DNA of 64,000 nt from Ascochyta rabiei (GCF_004011695.2 NC_082408.1:2217501-2281500), one strand, 5' to 3'; numbered from the stretch's first letter, positions 47,990 to 60,446 are shown. Translations and numbers: made by a program. The notes: generated by a model from the sequence alone, not told the origin.

Positions 47990-50900
47990 GGAAGTTCTTC
48001 TAGATAGGCGTTCTAGAGTTAGCTAGATCTAATAGGGAGATGTGGAACACTAGATAGATCTTTACATCCTTTAGCAGATTAAGTCTGTAGTTAACTAGGC
48101 TTATCTGCTTAGAAATAAAAAAGGGTCTAACTTTAACGTGGTCTAGTTTTTTTGTTAGTCTTTGTGTTCGAAGATTTTTTGTAAGGAGATAGACTTTATC
48201 CGCCTCTTTTAGCTAAGGTGCTGTTTTTCTTTTCTAGTTAACATAAGAGATTGCTTGTTCTTAGGCTTTGCTAATGTTTTCTAGCGATTTCTGGTGTACT
48301 TCCTTTAGTTTGCCTACTAAGGATATTGCTAATTCTGTCTAAAAATTTATGTTAAGGCTTCTAGTAAAGAGGTTTAAGTGTCTCCTATGATTTGCGAAGA
48401 ACGGCGTTGTACCTGTTGCTTCTAATAATTTGTTGTTGTACGCAATCTGTGCTATAGGTAACAGCAAAACCTAGTTATTTTGCTACTGGTTGCTGTATAT
48501 CTGTAGGTATGTTTCTATGGTCTAATATGTTCTTTTAGTCTGTCTATCCGTCTGCGGATAGTAAGCGGTTAAAAGCTTCTTCTTAGTACCTATAGCTGCT
48601 AACAGCGTAGTCTAATAGTTTAACGTAAAGAGCTTGTCTTAATTGCTAATGATTAATTCCGGTATGCTATGGTACCCGATTACTTAATCTAAGAATACTT
48701 AAGCTAGTTGCTTAGTAGTATAATTGTGACGAAAAGGTATCATCTTAGCGTGCTTAGTGAATCTGTCTACTACAACAAATATTAAGTCGTAGGCGTATCC
48801 TGTAACACGGTCTTTAGAGATAGGTAGCTGTGTAACAAAGTCTATAGTAATGTTTGTCTATAGCACTGTTATTAGCTCTATAGCCTACATTTCTCTATAT
48901 TTTATGTGTGTACTATGTTTGTTTTGTTATTAATTAACACAGTTCCTAATGTATTTAGTAACTTTTTTTTTTATATTCTTAAACTTATAGTGTCTTTTAA
49001 TAAGTTCTATTGTGCGCGTAATTCCAGGGTATCCGTGTAGTAGGTTGTTGTAATAACTAGCTATAATTTCTTCTTAAAGTTCCTCTAGTACTTACAACAG
49101 CATGCGCTGTTTCTGCTAAACTTGCATTATGTTATTAAGCTGCTGTAATAGTCCTAAAGATCCATCCTTATTAATTCTAAGTATAGCATGATTATTAATT
49201 GTTTTTGTTCCTGTAAGCTTGTGTTGTTAACTAAGTGCATTAGCTCTACTATTATCCTTTCCTAGGGTATACAACATCTTAAACTTATATCCTCCTAAAA
49301 GTTCTAACTATCTAACTTGTCTTCTGTTAAGAACCTTAGTTGTTATAAAATAAACTAGGTTCTTGTAGTTAGTGTATATAGTGAGGTCTAAGCAGCTTTC
49401 TACATAGATTCTCTAATGTTCTAGGGCTAATACAATTGCTATAAGTTCTTTAATGTACACATTGTAGTTTTCTTCTAGTCCTGTAAACTTCTGTAAATAG
49501 TAGGCAATTAGGTGCTATAGGCTATCTCGTTCTTACGTTGCGTAAGCTCCTAATGCCAGATCTAAGGCATTAGTTTCAATCTTAAGTAGCTTTCTACGCT
49601 TAAATGTGATTATTGTAGGTAGTTCTACGCATGCTTACTTAAGTAACTAGAAGGAATCTTCTTGTGCTTGTTCCTATTTAAATGGAACATCCTTCTACGT
49701 TAGCTTAGTAAGCGGTAGCGCTTTTGTGGAGTAGTCCTTTATAAAGCGTCAGTTAAAGTTAACAAAGCTAAGGAATTCCTAGATTCCTTTAACTGTTTTT
49801 GGCGTTAGCTAATCCTTTACAACCTAAATCTTCTTTAGGCTTATCTTTACTCCGTATCTTCCTACAATATAGCTAAGGAATTCCACTTCTTCCTTATGCT
49901 ATTCGCACTTCTCCAGCTTTAGGCAGAGGTCTGCTCTTCCTAGGTAGTTTAACACTTCCTTAACGTGGATTATGTGTTCTTCTAGTGTTGTACTATACAC
50001 TAGGATGTTATTAAGGTATACTACTGTTATTTAGTCTAGGTACGCTCTTAACACGTTGTTAATTAGAGCCTAGCACGTAGCTAGTGCATTAGTAAGCCCA
50101 AATAGCATAACTAGGTACTTATAATAACCGTAACAGGTTCTAAACGCTATCTTCTATTCCTTACCTTCCTTTATGTGTATAAGGTTGTACGCTCTGCGTA
50201 AGTTAAGTGTAGTAAAGTACTGTGCCCTACTAAGTCTGTCTTATAACTCCTTAATGTTTAGTAGCAGGTATAGATTCTTCATTATAATGTTGTTAAGCCT
50301 TTAGTAGTTAACACATAGGCGTAGCAAGCCGTCTTTCTTAGCTACAAAGGTAATAGGAAATCCTACTAGGGATTCTAATTCTCTAATAAATTCTATCTTA
50401 AGGTTCTCCTTAATGTACTTACGCAGTACCTTAAGTTCCTTTTCTAAGATTCCGTATATAGGTCTAAAGGGCGGTTCCTTCCCTTCCTAGAGCTTAATGT
50501 CGCAGTCCTATAGTTTGTACTATAGTAATACCTTTACAGTCTTCTTATACCAGAAGAGTTCTCTATAACTCTTATATTTATCTAGGATGTTAGGAGGTGC
50601 ACTGTCCTTCTCCTTAGCTGCGCCTTTTCTATCTCCTACCGTCTTATTAGTTGGTAGCCAGCTAACAGCTCTATCTTAGCGCGTCTTATGTGTTAAAGAG
50701 ATGTTGTTAATCTCCTTCTTATCTACTAACTGTAGCGTACGTTGCGTAGGCATTAGTGCAGCTGTGCAGTGCTTGCATCCGTTAAACAAGATTTGTTGCT
50801 TCTTCTAATTAATGTGTGGATTATGCTCTTGTAACTATAGTAGTCCTAATATAACATCGTAGGCGGCCGTCCTAAGAATGTTAAGGTCTAACCTCTTGTT

Positions 50901-53280
50901 ATAGTCTTGTATCCTTAGAGGGGCACCTTGTACTTTAAGCGTAATTCTTTCTTCCCCTAGCATTAGCTCTCTGTTGGCTACTTGCAATAGGTACAGTTCT
51001 TTTTTGTACTATAGTTAAAGTCTAGCTTCTTCTACTACCTTATAGGATATGTAGTTTCCCTAGGCTCCTAAGTCTAATAATGCTAATAGCTCTACTCTAT
51101 TTAGTATAATAGTAAGCTTAATAAGGCAATTAGTCCAAATAGAGCTAATAGATTAATCCTTAGCGCTCTCTAGCGCTGTCCTAAAAAAGACTTATTCTTA
51201 AATCTGTTATGTTCCTTGTGTCCTTAGTGAACCTCGCAATTAGAATTTAGGTAGTTCTGCTAGTGCGCGTTATAGCACTGTCTATTAACTACTAGCTGCA
51301 TCTAAATAATTGCTTACGGGTTGTCTATTCTAGAAAAGTAGGCACAGCTGTGTTTGTTAATAAGGTGCTTCTTGCACAAGTTATTCCAGCAGTTATACCA
51401 CTAAACACGATTAGGAAAGAGGGTCCTAGAGGAAACTATCTGTAGTTTAGCTTAGATTCTTAGTGTATACTGCATTAGTCATTACTGTAGGCTGTCTATA
51501 ATAAGTCTCTATGTCGCAGATTTCTAATATCCAGATTGTACTAGGGTCGTGGGCTTAGTAGTGGCGGAAGTAACATTAGTAAGGGTTATTATTCCCTTAT
51601 GCGCTGTAAGCTGCGCTATGTCTCCCTTTTACACTAGTGTTAGTCTTTAGCTTCTTCCAGGTCGTTTAATGCTTATTAGCAGTCGTTAGCCTCTTGTTTA
51701 ACCTGCTAGATAAGCTGGTTAAATTCCAGAGTAAGTTCTTCTTCCTTAGATTCTACTATAGGTTAAATAAGTTCTTAACATATACAGGCGTACGCTTCTT
51801 CCTTAGCGCAGCGCTTGCGTTACTAGCGTTAGTATTAGCAACGCGTAGTGTCTTGTCTAATTTCTATAAGTGTTTGTCTAGAAGTATCTAAGAGGTTATC
51901 TATCTTGCGTTAGTAGTCCTTTATCTCTTTGTAGGGTTTGCCAATGTCGTTAAGCATGGCTTGCTCTTTAGCGACTTCCTCTAGTCTGCGTTTAATAACC
52001 AGAAGTTCCTTGCCTTTAAGACTGAAGTAGCTTATTCCCTGTTAACGGAATAGGCCTTTGTGTTTCTTACTAACCTTAAGGCTTGTTCCTTCTACACAGC
52101 ATTCTACTGCGTAATACTGTTAGTTACTGTTAGTAAATAGTACTCCTTCGCCTTCTGCGGTGTTGTAGTAAGGGGTTACTGTACAATTAGAGGTTTAATG
52201 CATTTGTTATTGTCCTTAGGACTAGACTCTGGATCTTCTATAAGTCGTCCTATATTATTAGTAACTACTTCCTAGTTACTAGCATCTGCAGTATTAACTT
52301 CGCGGGTAAGGATATTAAGCTGTTAAAGAACCTTATTCTTTATCTTACAGTCTCTTGCAAAGTGGCCTAGTTTACTACAGTTGTAGCAGTCCTTGCTGCT
52401 GTCCTTATTGGAGTAGTGTGCTCCTCTACCCTTCTTTTCGTTCCATCGTCCTAGCAGTAGTCCTTTGTTAAGGTTTAAGAGGTCTATAGCCTCTGGTCTG
52501 AAGTAACCACTCTATGTATTGTTGTGGATGCGTTAGCTAGTATTAGGCTAGTAACGCCCTCCTTATTGTCCTTAGTTTAGGTTGTTGCGCTACGGGTTAC
52601 GTAGAGGCAGGCGGTTGTTTCTAATAACTACAACCTGTGCCTGTAGATCTTCTCTTAGTTCTAGTTATAGTTTGTAGAGCTTAACGTTAATAGATATAGA
52701 CTTATTAATAAGTTTATCTAAGGTCTTAGTACTAGAGCCAGTACGCATTAGTTCTTCTTTAACCTTAGGCTTTAATCCTTGTTTGTACATAGTTATTAAC
52801 GCAGTATTATCCTATTCTGTGTTAGCAGCAAGTTGCTAGAAATTAGCAGCATAGTTAGCTGCAGATTAGGATTACTTAATGCGTTGGATGTTGCAACGTG
52901 CAATAGCCAGTTCGTTTAAGACTCTAAAGATTAGTTTAATTATTTGTTTAAAGTTGTTAAAGTTGTTAAATTATTTAGAGATGTTGTCTGGACATTTGTC
53001 CAACATAGCCTTTTAGAGAAATAGCTTAATCTATTTAAAAGCGTTTCTGCGCATGTAGCTGGCGGCTAGCATAACGCGTTTGTTGTTAGGAATCTTACTT
53101 CCTTAGAATTTAAAGAACAAGTTAAACTAGAGGAGCTAGTTATTAAGCTTGTTGTGGTCTCTATTGTAGGTGTCTGGTTTAGCCACGTTTATAGTGCTGT
53201 TTGTAACAGGAGCATCCATGTCTGCATCGCTAGAGTAAGTGCTGCTAGGGGTAGCGCGAGATCCTAAAGTACTTATCTTA
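47990..53280 (-). pseudogene. Gypsy-4 gag-pol polyprotein, broken
   Basis: Gag zinc knuckle intact at 52347-52388 (CYNCSKLGHFARDC). Reverse transcriptase at about 49800-50700 with YLNNILVYS near 50005 (YxDD changed to NN). RNase H at about 49250-49700. Integrase zinc domain at about 48890-49050 (LLHGYPGITRTIELIKRHY), core at about 48770-48860 (ITIDFVTQLPISKD and VVVDRFTKHAKM, both Asp intact) and C-terminus at about 48010-48240 ending FHISLLDLANP. Stops at former Gln/Trp codons disable it. It is less mutated than Gypsy-1 and Gypsy-3. Confidence 0.9.
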
Positions 53281-53293
53281 GGGGTGTTTAAAA

Positions 53294-53776
53294 TGTTAAG
53301 TTTTACACCTTAGACAAAGTCTGTAAGTAATTATTTAATTAGGTCTTAGGGATAAGTACGTGCAGGGGTTCTTAAGGGGGTAGTCGTCTAGTTAAAGACT
53401 GTGGTAACTAGGGTTGTAAGGAAGAGTATAGAGTAGACTATCTATTTTATAAGTAGGGTTAAGATATTCTAATAACAAAGTTAATTAATAGAGTTAAACA
53501 CAAACTATAAGGGTTGTGTTCCTATAATCTATATACTTAAGGTGTCCTATATTATCTTATAGTTTCTTATAGAGTCCTATAGGGGGCCTTATAAGAAGAG
53601 TAGGACATATATAGGAATTCTAGGACATTACGTAACCCTGTCTTACGGTCTTAGCTTAGACTTATGTGTAGACTTCGTGGGACATTACGTGATCCTAGGC
53701 TAAGCGTTTACGCCGATCCCGCTCGCATTATTAGTGATAAAGTCCCGCCTTGCGGTCCTTCCTTTAGATCGTAACA
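53294..53776 (-). repeat. Gypsy-4 5' LTR
   Basis: 483 bp, TGTTAAGTTTTACACC...GATCGTAACA. Uninterrupted reference for the left LTR. Differences are transitions. Confidence 0.95.
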
Positions 53777-55082
53777 GTGCTTCTACATATAATAAGGTAG
53801 CAGAAGCTAATTTTAAAGATCTTAAGAAACCTCAACTAGCAGTAACTAAGTGGCAGCACCTACGGGCTGTTACAATAATGCTACAGTTATTTAAGAAGGC
53901 GTCTAGTGCCCTTAGCGAGACTTATAAGCCCTTTATCTAGCATATCTAGCTAATGTATAACTAGCTATTTAATTTCTTAGATTAGATAACTAAAGAGCTT
54001 AGCAATAACCCAGGTCACGCTAATAACTTAGAATGGCTAGAAGTTGTAAAAGCAGCTTCGTAAAAGGGCCGTGTTAAGCTGTCTAAGTACTATTCAAAAA
54101 CAGAGGACAGTTGCGGGTTCTTGTTTAACTGTGCAACAATTTTAGATCTAAACTAGAAGTTTACTGTGTATAAGGTAATATTATTACAGCAGTTTATTAC
54201 ATACTATTACTAACTACGTTATAAGGAAAATACCTAGGAAATTTTAGAGAAGTACATGTACTAAGAGCAATTCTTATAATACCTAGATTGTTATAACAAC
54301 AATAATTCAGGTTGCTCTAGACAAGTACTTTACAACCCTGTTTAACAGTTAGTAGAAGATAATTAGTTCTAAAAGCCCGCAACATTAGTCTAGCAACCTA
54401 ATAGGAGCTTCTTATCCTACAGTTAGAGTTTAATCCTGTCTAATAATAACAAGGAGGTGGCTTACACCCGCTAAGAAGAAGAGGCCTATCTTAGTACCCC
54501 TTGCATACGATAGGGAGATGGATTCAATCTACTAGACTAGTAGAAGGTTAATGCTGCAACTTATCTACGACTTGCCTATATAGCAAAAGAGATACTTACA
54601 GTATAAATAACAGAAGTTAGAGTTAAAAAGGTGTTTAACACAGCTAGGGATGTAATTAGGGACTAACGGCACAGGTTATCTGCTACTATGATACGCTAGA
54701 TTATAATTCTAAAAGATTCTCTTACTTTAGCACAGATACAAGATGGGGAGGAGGCAGCTTTAGATAAGCTAGATAATCTCTTTAAGCTACTAGCTTGTCC
54801 TAGTCTAGAAACAGAGGTTATAGAAGAAGAGCAATACAGTAGTAGTACTAAAGAAACTAGTCTACTAACTCTATCTTAGTAAGAACAGCGGCCGTAAAAG
54901 AGAGTAAGGCTACTATAGTATTAAGATATATAGTTCTGTAATAAATAACTATTATAAATAGAGAAAATCTAAGAATTCTGTCTTCTATTTAAATCTTTTA
55001 TAATTGAGTTCTGTGTGTATACAGTATTTCTAAGTAGCATACTATTAAGTATGTTGTCTGTAGTATTATAGAAGATTAGTTA

Positions 55083-55409
55083 ACATTAACCTACCCTACC
55101 CTACCCCTACTATACCCCTACCTAACCCCTACCTAACCTCTACCCAACCCCTACCTAACCCCTACCTAACCCCTACCTAACCCCTACCTAACCCTACCCT
55201 ACCTAACCCCTACCTCTACCCCTAGTCCGTACGGACTGTACCCTACTCCTACCCCACGCTAGAGGTACCTCTACCCTACCCCTACCTAACATCCGTGCGG
55301 ACCCTACCCTACCTCTACCCCATATAGACCCTACCCCTACCCTACCCCTACCTAACGTCCGTGCGGACCGTACCTAACCTCTATCTAACCCCGGGGTACC
55401 CCCTACCCT
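55083..55409 (-). repeat. Right subterminal array of the hAT element
   Basis: About 330 bp of CCCTACC, CCTAACCCCTA and similar units on the plus strand, interspersed with three palindromes of the type GTCCGTGCGGAC / GTCCGTACGGAC (about 55227, 55287 and 55358). Four times longer than the left array. The array belongs to the transposon end, not to a telomere. Confidence 0.9.
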
Positions 55410-55429
55410 TTTACCAGCGTAGATAGGAG

Positions 55430-58024
55430 TCTTTCCTAGTAAGAGCGTTAAGTTTGCAATAGTTAACGTAAATGCGCAGGCTCCTATTTAGCTTACAAAC
55501 ACAGAGTATTAGCAACGTAAAAGGGCTCTAACTGTGTTTAATCTAACTATATTTAAGTTAATCCTGCATAAACTTCTTAGTAGCCTTAAGCTCTTTAGGA
55601 TTTAGCTTATACAAGGGCAAGTAGGAATTTAGTAATTATCCTTTTAAGATAATTTTATAGTTATAAGGGCAGTGTTCTAGAAGAGTTTTAGACTCTGTTT
55701 TGCTAAACATATCAGCATATTAGGCATATTTCTCTAGCAATTGCTCTCTTAGGAGGTAGGCGTTTTCTAGATCGTCTAGGTTAAGATAGTTATTAATAAG
55801 TTAGTTAATCTTATATAGACTAGTAGTAAAGAATTTATTCTATAGTTTTTTTATAGAAAAGTAAAAGGAGTTTGTAGAAGTTATAAAATTATTTGCAGCT
55901 TAGGTTAGAAGCGTGTTAGCGGCCTTTTAGGTCTAGGCTGATGCTAAGGTTTAAGATTTTAGTAATTGTAAATGTCCTCTAATCTAATAGATAGAATAGA
56001 TTAGGCTTTATCTCTAATAATATTCCTCTATATTCTATAAGTAATCCCTGCGTTATATATCCTGTAAGACGTAGGCTTAAGGTAAAGAGTAGTTAAGGGT
56101 TATTAATAATAGAGGGGCAGGGTTATATAACTAAGGATACTTTACTAGCTATATAAGCTAAGTCTGTTCTGTATTAAGCTAGGGCTTTAAACGTTTTAAC
56201 TATTTCATACTAATAATATAAAAATTAAGATTCTAGGTTAATAATAACAAAGGGGTAGTTACAGATCTTGTACCTATTAATTATTAAGTGTAGCTGTATA
56301 TACTAGTTTACTAGGGTTGTAATTTAGTCTTAGAATCCTTTAACAGTTATCTTAAAGGGTAGCTTTTAGATAGGAGTCCTAAGCGCTAAAGAGACTGAAG
56401 AAGTAATTTTAGAGTTAAGGAATAAAAGTCCTTAGGCACTAGTGTTAACTAAGGAGTTAGGTCGTACGCCTAGCCCTTAGTTTAATAGAATAGAAGAAAC
56501 AAGAAAATAGGGTCTACTAAATAAATAAGATAAGGAGAGGTTAGATAGGTTATATCAATTTAGGCCTAGGAGAGGTTATCCTCCTAGGTAGAACTGTTTC
56601 CCTTAGGTATTAGGTCCTCTTTAAAGTCTTCTTTAGCATTAACGTTATCTTTAGTATCTACTTAAATTTCTTAAATTTAAGGACTAGTGCAATCTTTTGC
56701 ATAATAATCTGCCTTACTATAGTTGTAATATTTGCCTAGAGTTACCTCTCTTACAGGTGTGGCTTAGGGAGTAGTCCTAGGTAGAGGTAGAGTGGATGTT
56801 AAAGGCTTCTAAATGCTAGGGGTAGGTTAGTTTAGAAGTAGGTTATTAGAATAAGTCTAAACATTAACTATTTAGAGTTAGGTCTAAGTTAGGATAGTGT
56901 TAGGTAGGGTATAGATAGGGTTCTGTTTTCTTTCTATGTTATACGCTGTTATATACTCTACTATAAGTTTAAACAAGTTATTCTACTATCTTTTAAATTC
57001 TACATTTAGACTTTAGAGGGCTAGAGTAATCTTTGTCTACAGGTAGTAAAACTATTCTAACTTAGGTTCTTATTCCTAAATAGCAGAACTTAGGAATTGT
57101 GCTTTAAAACTTAGAAATGTATTATCCTTTCCTTTTTATAGGCAGTTAACCACGGCCTAACTCTTAGCTTTCTTGTTTCTAGTAATAAAATAAGAGTAGA
57201 GAAGCGTAATTATTTCCTTAGCGTTCTAAAAACAATCTAAGTTATAAGATAAGTATTAGAGCTTAAGGTATTCCTTAGTAAGCCTAGAAGTGTATCCCTA
57301 TACTAGAGCTATACAGGCTCTCTCTATAAAATAGTAATGTAAATTAATATTAAGTTAGTTGCAAATGAAGGCTTGCTACTGTTTAGAAGTGGGTTCTTTA
57401 CTATTACTTAATTTGTTAATAGTAAGAGTTTATTTACTAAGCGTAGGGGTATAAACAGGGCTTAGAGAACTAAATCTTTAAGTTAGTTAGGGCGACTTAG
57501 TAGTAGGCACAGGATTATCTTTGTGTAGAGAGGTTCGTGCTTAAAGCCTAGCTATTTTAGACTGTAGTTGGTCTATCTCTGTACGCAGCTTGTCCTAATC
57601 TAAGTCCTTATCTAATTTGCTTTTAGTAAGTAGTTTAGTAACTAATCCTTTAGGAGGCAGAGTCGCCTAAATCCTAGTAGATCTTCTAATAGGTTCCTTC
57701 AAACTAGGGTTAGTAGTGCCTAACATTAGTGATATTCTAATTTAGGTAGGTTTTTAATAATTTACAAGTGTTTATCTTAGTGCAATTTAACGCAGCTTTT
57801 TCTAAAGGTAATCCTGGAGCGGTAAGTTGCAGGAAATTCTAAACCTAAAGGCTTTAGTTACTAGAAGGTCTCTAGAATTCTAACTGTTGTATTAAATAAT
57901 AATTAGGACCTAGTCTTAGTTTGTAACTATAAGGGATCTAAATCTAGAGGTACTTAAAATAACTAAACAATTTTGTAATATAATTTAGAGGCTGTTACTA
58001 GCTAGAACAAGCTTTTAAGTATAA
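55430..58024 (-). other. Gypsy-3 gag and protease segment
   Basis: Continuation of the Gypsy-3 coding strand beyond the hAT insertion: RT N-terminus at about 55430-55530, then protease/linker, zinc knuckle near 56700, and gag towards 58000. Apart from these motifs nothing separate is present. Confidence 0.7.
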
Positions 58025-58085
58025 TATAACAACGTAGGATAATAGAAGTCTCTAAAGAATGTAGGTATCCGCTACAAGGTGTATA

Positions 58086-59947
58086 ACGTACTCTACAAGC
58101 AAGTAACCGGCACAAGCGAGTGACCGGGTTTTGCTAAGACCACACCAAACTTCACTCTGCCTATTATACCTTAACAAAATAACATAAAGAGGCTGTTAAA
58201 CAAAGCAGATATACAGCTTGCTCTCTAGGCTATCTAATAAGACGCGAATCTTACTATGCTATGCGCTGCAGCTATCTATAAGGTGTTAGAAAGCACCCTA
58301 CAACAACAACGCGATAGAAAGCTCTCTTAACGCAATTGCAAGCCTAACATAATAAGGATAACTAGTACTAAAGAGAAGGTGATTGTCCAGCATGTATTAA
58401 AGCTAGACGAGCGAGGATACTTGCCCTAGCTTGCTAATGTAGAGGATATAGCCAATTCTCTGCTTGCTAAGCGCTACCAGCCCTACGTTAGTAAGAACTA
58501 GGCTGCCAACTTTGTTAAACGTTGGCTAGAGCTTAAAGTTAAGTTAAATTGCAAGTACAACTACAAGAGAGCGCTGTGTAAGGATCCTAAGGTAATTAGT
58601 AACTAGTTCTAGCTTGTAGATAATACTAAAGCTAAGTATAGTATCCTAGATAAAGACACCAATAACTTTAATAAATCTAGCTTTATAATAGGCGTTATAT
58701 CTACTAGTGCTGTTATTACAGGCTCTAAGCGTTAAGGGAGACTAAAGGCAGTGTAGTAGGGCGACTAAGAGTGGACCAGCATTATCTAAGGCATCTGCGC
58801 AAAGGGCTGGTCTATCCTACCCTTTATTATCCTCTCTAGTAAGCACTACCTCTTAGCCTGGTACAAGGAGCCCAGTATACCTAACAACTAGGTTATTAGT
58901 GTCTCTAAAAACGGCTAGACTAACAACAAGCTTAGAGTTAAGTAGTTAAAGCACTTTAATAAGCACACAAAGGCGCGCACTATTAGCAGCCATTAGCTGC
59001 TTATTCTAGACAGCCACAAGAGCCACAACTTAGTAAAATTCTACTAGTACTGTAAGAAATATAAGATTATTACCCTGTATATGCCTCTACACTCGTTACA
59101 CCTACTGCAGCCACTTAACGTAGGCTGTTTTTCTCTGTTAAAGAAGGCCTATGGCCGCTAAGCCAAGTAGCTAATGCGTAGCAAGATCACGCATATCACT
59201 AAACTTAAGTTCTTACCATGCTTTAAAGCAGCTTTTAACGCCTCAATTACAGAGAGTAACATCTAGAGAGGATTTAGAGGTGCTAGCCTAGTCCCATTTA
59301 ACCTAGAAGCTGTAATATTAAAGCTTAAAGTACAGCTACGCACGCTAACGCTACCTACTGTAGACAACAGTACGTAGGAGTCTAAGACACTAAGCAATAC
59401 GCTGGAATTTAGGTCTTAATTAAAGCTGATTTAAGAGAGGATTTAGAGACACCCTGATAGCTCGCCAACGTCTATAGTTAACGCTCTTAATCAGCTCACT
59501 AAAGGCGCAGAGCTAATGGCGTATTTACTAGTTTTAGTGCGTAACTAGGTTACTGACCTACAGGCAGCTAACGAGGCTGCTACACGTTGTAAATCACACA
59601 AAAGGAAGCAAGTGCAGCAAGAGGGGACTCTAACCTTTGCTGAGGGAGTGCGGCTAACTACTCTAAAGGAGTTTAAGGCCTGTAGTGATGGGAAGAAGGC
59701 AAAGAAGAGGTTGCGCGTTAATAGGAGCACTTAGTCTTTAAGGCGCTGTGGCACATATAGTAAGACAGGGCACAACGCGCAAACATATAGTAAAGATGCG
59801 CAGAGTACTATAGACTAGTTCTATATACTATATAGTATAATATATTATTATTGTATACTGTAATGTTGTAAAGTAGGTACAGTGTTAGTGTGGTCTTAGT
59901 AAAACCTAGTTACTTACTTGTGCCGGTCACTTGCTTATAGAGTACGT
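58086..59947 (+). mobile_element. Pogo/Fot1-like element B2, complete, 1862 bp
   Basis: ACGTACTCTACAAGCAAG...CTTGCTTATAGAGTACGT with TA on each side (58084-58085 and 59948-59949). It sits in the Gypsy-3 5' LTR, which is continuous in the copies at 31812 and 34379. The doubled AAGC(A/G)AGT(A/G)ACCGG motif has 17 bp period. Confidence 0.95.
58170..59800 (+). pseudogene. Pogo B2 transposase, broken
   Basis: CENP-B-type HTH region around ANSLLAKRYQPYVSKN and FVKRWLELKVKLN. DDE: NNFNKSSFIIG (first Asp to Asn), LLILDSHKSHNLV (second Asp kept), LLQPLNVGCFSLLKKAYGR (third Asp to Asn). The C-terminus has a basic linker and a degenerate Cys/His cluster near 59745-59800. Stops at Gln/Trp positions. Confidence 0.88.
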
Positions 59948-60187
59948 TAGAAGCACTAGGATAGTTTACATAAAGAATTGTTCTATTCCTATAGGTCTTA
60001 TACAAAAGAATACTAAAAAACTAGCTCTCTATACCTGTTAACCTTATGCCTTTAATACCTTATAAGAGTTAGGAAGAATTAGATTACTGGCCTAGGGTGT
60101 AGGGGGGGGGACACAGATGTAACGGAACTAAGTCGGTAATAAGTCGGAGAGGAATCGGACAAGGCTTTAGGTAACTAGTGCGTTATA

Positions 60188-60446
60188 TACTTAGGCTTGT
60201 AATACTAATAGCTATCGTAACCTACTAGGCTCTTACACTAAGTGTTTCGCTAACAGCTATAAGAACTGTTCTTTAAGTAGGTTTATAAGTCCTATTAAGC
60301 CTTGTTTCTACTAACTCTTTTTTACCTAGTGCTTATTATGCCGCATCTACAATGCCTAGTCCTACTAAGACTAACTACTATAAGGCAGGCCGTACTAAAG
60401 CCTACTCTTACTTAGACACTAATAACTCCTTTACTAGTTACAGTTA
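60188..60446. other. Flank right of Gypsy-3, probably Gypsy-3b continuation
   Basis: Starts with the TACTT duplication and ends at the TA used by pogo A2. A short open plus-strand stretch begins at ATG 60357 (MPSPTKTNYYKAGRTKAYSY) and runs into the pogo element. Not recognised. Confidence 0.4.

Larger units (their letters stand above)
44926..53776 (-). mobile_element. Gypsy-4: Ty3/Gypsy element inside the hAT transposase
   Basis: LTRs 44926-47263 (split by pogo C) and 53294-53776 are both 483 bp net. A perfect GTGCT duplication flanks them (44921-44925 and 53777-53781). Net length is about 7.0 kb. Same lineage as Gypsy-1 and less decayed: the Gag zinc knuckle is intact. Confidence 0.95.
43454..54879 (+). 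pseudogene. hAT transposase, RIP-broken and split by Gypsy-4
   Basis: Would catalyse cut-and-paste transposition. The first part, 43454-44925, contains the hAT core: ILDA, stop, SVSNHLSFLAIKGYYI, then EVLLDFIPIHRKHTGSSI and QLLAITCDNASNNSAF, matching the LDxWTSPNxxxFLAxTGHYI and TDNASNN signatures (Trp of DAW is a stop). The rest resumes at 53782 after Gypsy-4 and ends with the C-terminal dimerisation (hATC) region: YLSTPCIRWGDGFN, WxKVNAATYLRLA and VKKVFNTARDVI at about 54490-54660. The GTGCT duplication marks the split. The start at 43454 (MAAFARS) is a guess. Confidence 0.9.
40484..55419. mobile_element. hAT transposon with histone H3-like passenger (about 6.1 kb without Gypsy-4)
   Basis: Termini ACGGTGGCAAAAGGGTAGGGG (left) and the complement of ACGCTGGTAAAAGGGTAGGGG (right) form inverted repeats. 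A 10-11 bp direct repeat TAGATAGGAGT flanks both ends (40473-40483 and 55420-55430) and lies within the Gypsy-3 RT frame, which rejoins across the element. This contains the 8-bp duplication usual for hAT plus 2-3 extra matching bases. Inside: G-rich subterminal arrays, an H3-like gene on minus, an unassigned plus-strand gene and a hAT transposase on plus. Gypsy-4 sits within the transposase. Confidence 0.85.
35800..58000 (-). pseudogene. Gypsy-3 gag-pol, RIP-broken and interrupted three times
   Basis: Integrase at about 36700-37150: VIINRLTK (catalytic Asp now Asn), SNxGLxFV, GVKVKLSTA and ETNSxTEIINQYIDQ are visible around the stops. RT C-terminal half at about 39850-40480: YLDNILIYSKDLAVHKRHVK and KYLGYIVTNKGIKVDSKK. 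The N-terminal RT part continues at about 55430-55530 (LRIYVNYCKLNALTRKDSYL). A zinc knuckle near 56700 reads YYNYSKADYYAKDC, with three of the four metal ligands changed to Tyr. Fully inactive. Confidence 0.87.
34379..60187 (-). mobile_element. Gypsy-3: Ty3/Gypsy element expanded to 25.8 kb by nested insertions
   Basis: LTRs at 34379-34675 and 58025-60187 (the right one is split by pogo B2) are flanked by a perfect TACTT duplication (34374-34378 and 60188-60192). Removing pogo B1, the hAT element and pogo B2 leaves about 7.2 kb, a normal Gypsy length. Coding is on the minus strand: gag and protease at 55430-58020, RT split by the hAT element, RNase H around pogo B1, and integrase at 36700-37200. 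It is the most heavily RIP-mutated Gypsy here. Confidence 0.92.
58025..60187 (-). repeat. Gypsy-3 5' LTR, split by pogo B2
   Basis: Starts TATAACAACG at 58025 and ends GTGCGTTATA at 60187. Without the 1862-bp B2 and its TA it is 299 bp. The TACTT duplication follows at 60188-60192. Confidence 0.9.

Noticed and set aside
55083..55409. C-rich CCCTACC/CCTAACCCC array as an interstitial telomere
   Set aside because: It lies at a mapped transposon end, has an inverted counterpart at the other end, and its units are not regular TTAGGG repeats.
59545..59730. 61-codon minus-strand open frame
   Set aside because: Antisense shadow of the pogo B2 transposase C-terminus.
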